A stretch of DNA of 7,464 nucleotides from a bacterium (GTDB lineage: Bacteria > Desulfobacterota > Anaeroferrophillalia > Anaeroferrophillales > Anaeroferrophillaceae): positions 1-7,464 of the forward strand of contig JAOZRP010000104.1 of the NCBI GenBank assembly GCA_029940125.1. The letters run 5' to 3'. The number at the start of each line of letters is the position of its first letter. The stretch's first letter is position 1. A program made the translations under genes and the position numbers. The notes below the pieces were generated by a model. That model had not been told where the DNA came from. It searched no databases and saw nothing but the letters and a program-made list of their open reading frames with translations. This document shows positions 5,933-7,464 of the stretch, piece by piece.

Positions 5933-6646
5933 ATGGATGCCGCCCTCTTTTTTATCGCCGCTGTGAAGATTGCCGCCGTCGGGGCCCTGCTGAGCCTGGA
6001 CCGCACCGCCTGGGGACAGCTGATGCTTTCCAGGCCGATAATCACGGCCCCTCTCATCGGCCTGACCTGCGGCAATGCCACGGTTGGACTGTTTATCGGG
6101 GCATTGATCGAACTGCTCTGGATCAATGAACTGCCGGTCGGGGCGACCATTCCCAGCGACGACACCCTTTGCGCCGTTATCGCCAGCGGCGTCGTCACCA
6201 CCTTGATGGGAACCATGAAGATCAGCAAGCTTACCGACATCGGCTCGCTGACCTTCATGGTGCTTGCCGTCATGACGCCCCTGGCCGCCCAGGGACGGAA
6301 AATAGACGCCCTGGCGCGCCGCTACAATGAAAGAATTTTTGTTGACATGGAAACCAGACTGCTGCGGGGCAGCCCCGGCCGGGCAGTTTCCCTGCATTTA
6401 AAGGGCTTGCTGCATTTTCTGACCTGCAACTTTGTCACCATCCTGGGCGTCAGCCTGCTGCTGCTGCTGGCGATGCCATGTTGCTACGCGCTGGTACCGG
6501 AAAGCTTCCGGAAGATCATGAGCGGCCTGTTAATCGTTTTTCCCCTGGTTGGCATTGCCACCGTATTGTCAGGCATCCATAGGAAGAACATCCTGGCCCT
6601 TTTCATTCTGCTGGCCTTGAGCTTCAGCTTCCTGGTGCAGCCGTGA
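5933..6646 (+). CDS. PTS mannose/sorbose-family EIIC membrane component
   Basis: EIIC is one half of the membrane channel that binds and moves the sugar. The 237-residue protein is hydrophobic, with likely membrane segments near 4-21, 36-60, 78-95, 104-120, 155-185, 196-214 and 219-235. The N-terminal half carries the EII-Sor pattern: LDRTAWGQLMLSRPIITAPL (22-41), then GALIELLWINELPVGATIPSDD (56-77), which matches the conserved G-x-LEL...P-x-GA-x-PPD segment. The C-terminal half is hard to align by eye. It is somewhat shorter than typical EIIC proteins (about 250-265). The start is bounded by an in-frame TGA at 5924-5926, so ATG 5933 is the first possible ATG; there is no clear ribosome site. 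It pairs with EIID 51 bp downstream. Confidence 0.87.
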   Translation: MDAALFFIAAVKIAAVGALLSLDRTAWGQLMLSRPIITAPLIGLTCGNATVGLFIGALIELLWINELPVGATIPSDDTLCAVIASGVVTTLMGTMKISKLTDIGSLTFMVLAVMTPLAAQGRKIDALARRYNERIFVDMETRLLRGSPGRAVSLHLKGLLHFLTCNFVTILGVSLLLLLAMPCCYALVPESFRKIMSGLLIVFPLVGIATVLSGIHRKNILALFILLALSFSFLVQP

Positions 6647-6657
6647 CGCAGCGGCTG
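6638..6657 (+). other. Hairpin over the EIIC stop codon
   Basis: CAGCCG (6638-6643) pairs perfectly with CGGCTG (6652-6657) around an 8-base loop that contains the TGA stop. No T-run follows, so it is not a terminator. It could stabilise the mRNA end or affect reinitiation at EIID. Confidence 0.3.
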
Positions 6658-6658
6658 A

Positions 6659-6691
6659 ATGCGGCAACTTCTTAACAGAGGAATTTTCTGA
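6659..6691 (+). other. Possible 10-residue ORF bridging EIIC and EIID
   Basis: An ATG 12 bases after the EIIC stop opens MRQLLNRGIF, ending at TGA 6689-6691, six bases before the EIID ATG. It contains the only purine-rich ribosome-site candidate for EIID (AGAGGA, 6677-6682), which lies 15 bases from that ATG, farther than usual. Chance is possible. Confidence 0.2.
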
Positions 6692-6697
6692 CTGACC

Positions 6698-7462
6698 ATG
6701 AATTTTCGCCTCTCTCTTGAGCAACGTATTTTTTTACGCAGCCTCTGCTGGCAGGCTTCCTGGAATTTCAGCCGGATGCAGAACATGGGCCTGGCCTACG
6801 CCATCTATCCCCTGCTGGAACAGCTGTATGGAAACGACCAGACCCTGCTGGTAAAAAAGGTTAAGGATTACCTGTCTTTTTTCAACACCAATCCGATCAT
6901 GGCCGCGGCGGTGCTGGGCATACATGTCAACCTGGAAAAAAACGGGCAGGGTGAATACAGCCTGCTGCTGGCCAAGAACCTGAATTCTCTCTACGGCGCC
7001 GTGGGCGACGCTTTTTTCTGGAACGGCGTCAAACCGGCCATGGCGTCCCTGGCGGTATTGATCTATTATTTCGGCGGCGGCTTCTGGGCTCCCGTGGCCC
7101 TGCTGCTGGGCTACAATATTTTTCACCTGGGAATCCGCTACCTGATCTATATCCAGGGGGTCCAGCATGGCCTGGAGGTGGTGAATACCATTCACCACTG
7201 GCAGCTGCCAAAAGTAAAAATGATCATCAACTACCTGACCACCGGCATCCTGGCCTTTTGCGTCCCGTTTCTGATCAGGACCCTGTTTCCGGCCGTGGCC
7301 GGCTCGGTCTGGCTGAAAGCTTTTTCCCTGCTTGCCGCCGGCAGCATCGCCTTTTTTGCCTGGCAGATCAAGCGAGGAACGTCTATTTTTCGAGTATTGC
7401 AGTACGCGAGTTTGATTGTTCTAGCGATGATGATGCTCAATCATTGGCTGCCATTTTGTTGA
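6698..7462 (+). CDS. PTS mannose-family EIID membrane component
   Basis: EIID forms the sugar-translocating membrane complex with EIIC and occurs only in the mannose family. The 254 residues are complete, with TGA at 7460-7462 near the window end, and slightly shorter than usual (about 270-285). Family marks are clear: RSLCWQASWNFSRMQNMGLA (14-33), FFNTNPIMAAAVLG (61-74), GDAFFWNGVKPA (103-114) and YNIFHLGIRY (139-148). The tail has two or three hydrophobic segments (about 176-199, 207-222, 233-249). ATG 6698 gives the expected short cytoplasmic N-terminus; AGAGGA (6677-6682) is the nearest ribosome-site candidate. PTS general components (HPr, Enzyme I) would be expected beyond the window. 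Confidence 0.92.
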   Translation: MNFRLSLEQRIFLRSLCWQASWNFSRMQNMGLAYAIYPLLEQLYGNDQTLLVKKVKDYLSFFNTNPIMAAAVLGIHVNLEKNGQGEYSLLLAKNLNSLYGAVGDAFFWNGVKPAMASLAVLIYYFGGGFWAPVALLLGYNIFHLGIRYLIYIQGVQHGLEVVNTIHHWQLPKVKMIINYLTTGILAFCVPFLIRTLFPAVAGSVWLKAFSLLAAGSIAFFAWQIKRGTSIFRVLQYASLIVLAMMMLNHWLPFC

Positions 7463-7464
7463 CG

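Overview
The window reads as a chromosomal segment of a Gram-negative bacterium, most likely a deltaproteobacterium (Desulfobacterota). The reasons are the gene order rpoN - hpf - ptsN - hprK - rapZ - mannose-family PTS genes, HPr kinase/phosphorylase next to RapZ, a long-form HPF encoded directly after sigma-54, and the style of the intergenic repeats. I cannot name the genus. All nine confidently called protein genes lie on the + strand, look intact, and match well-known families. I see no RNA gene, transposase gene or CRISPR array.

Bases 1-405 carry no convincing gene and are rich in repeats. There is a run of TCAGCNN heptamers, then a roughly 160 bp MITE-like element with imperfect terminal inverted repeats and flanking direct repeats. 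The element contains a long imperfect palindrome. After it come two more heptamers in the opposite orientation and a small hairpin. A good sigma-70-type promoter (-35 TTGTCT, 17 bp, -10 TATAAT) then leads into rpoN.

Bases 406-3114 encode sigma-54 (RpoN), the ribosome hibernation factor HPF (with its own candidate promoter in the 116 bp gap) and the nitrogen-type EIIA protein PtsN. Bases 3158-4995 encode HPr kinase/phosphorylase and the P-loop adaptor RapZ, which overlap by ATGA. Bases 4992-7462 encode a complete mannose-family PTS permease split into four proteins, EIIA, EIIB, EIIC and EIID. HPr and Enzyme I are not in the window and would be expected just downstream.

Together the cluster joins a phosphorelay to global control. 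HprK would phosphorylate and dephosphorylate HPr on serine, and HPr-His-P would feed both EIIA proteins (PtsN as a regulator, EIIA-Man for transport). RapZ may sense amino-sugar phosphate, while RpoN and HPF tie the unit to nitrogen/stress transcription and ribosome hibernation. Start/stop overlaps (ATGA) join hprK-rapZ-EIIA-EIIB. Each of the remaining gaps after hpf holds a tiny ORF that bridges to the next start, so much of the cluster may be translationally coupled. I did not find a wholly new system. The most unusual points are the composite repeat upstream of rpoN, the bridging mini-ORFs, and the short, divergent EIIC/EIID pair of unknown substrate.
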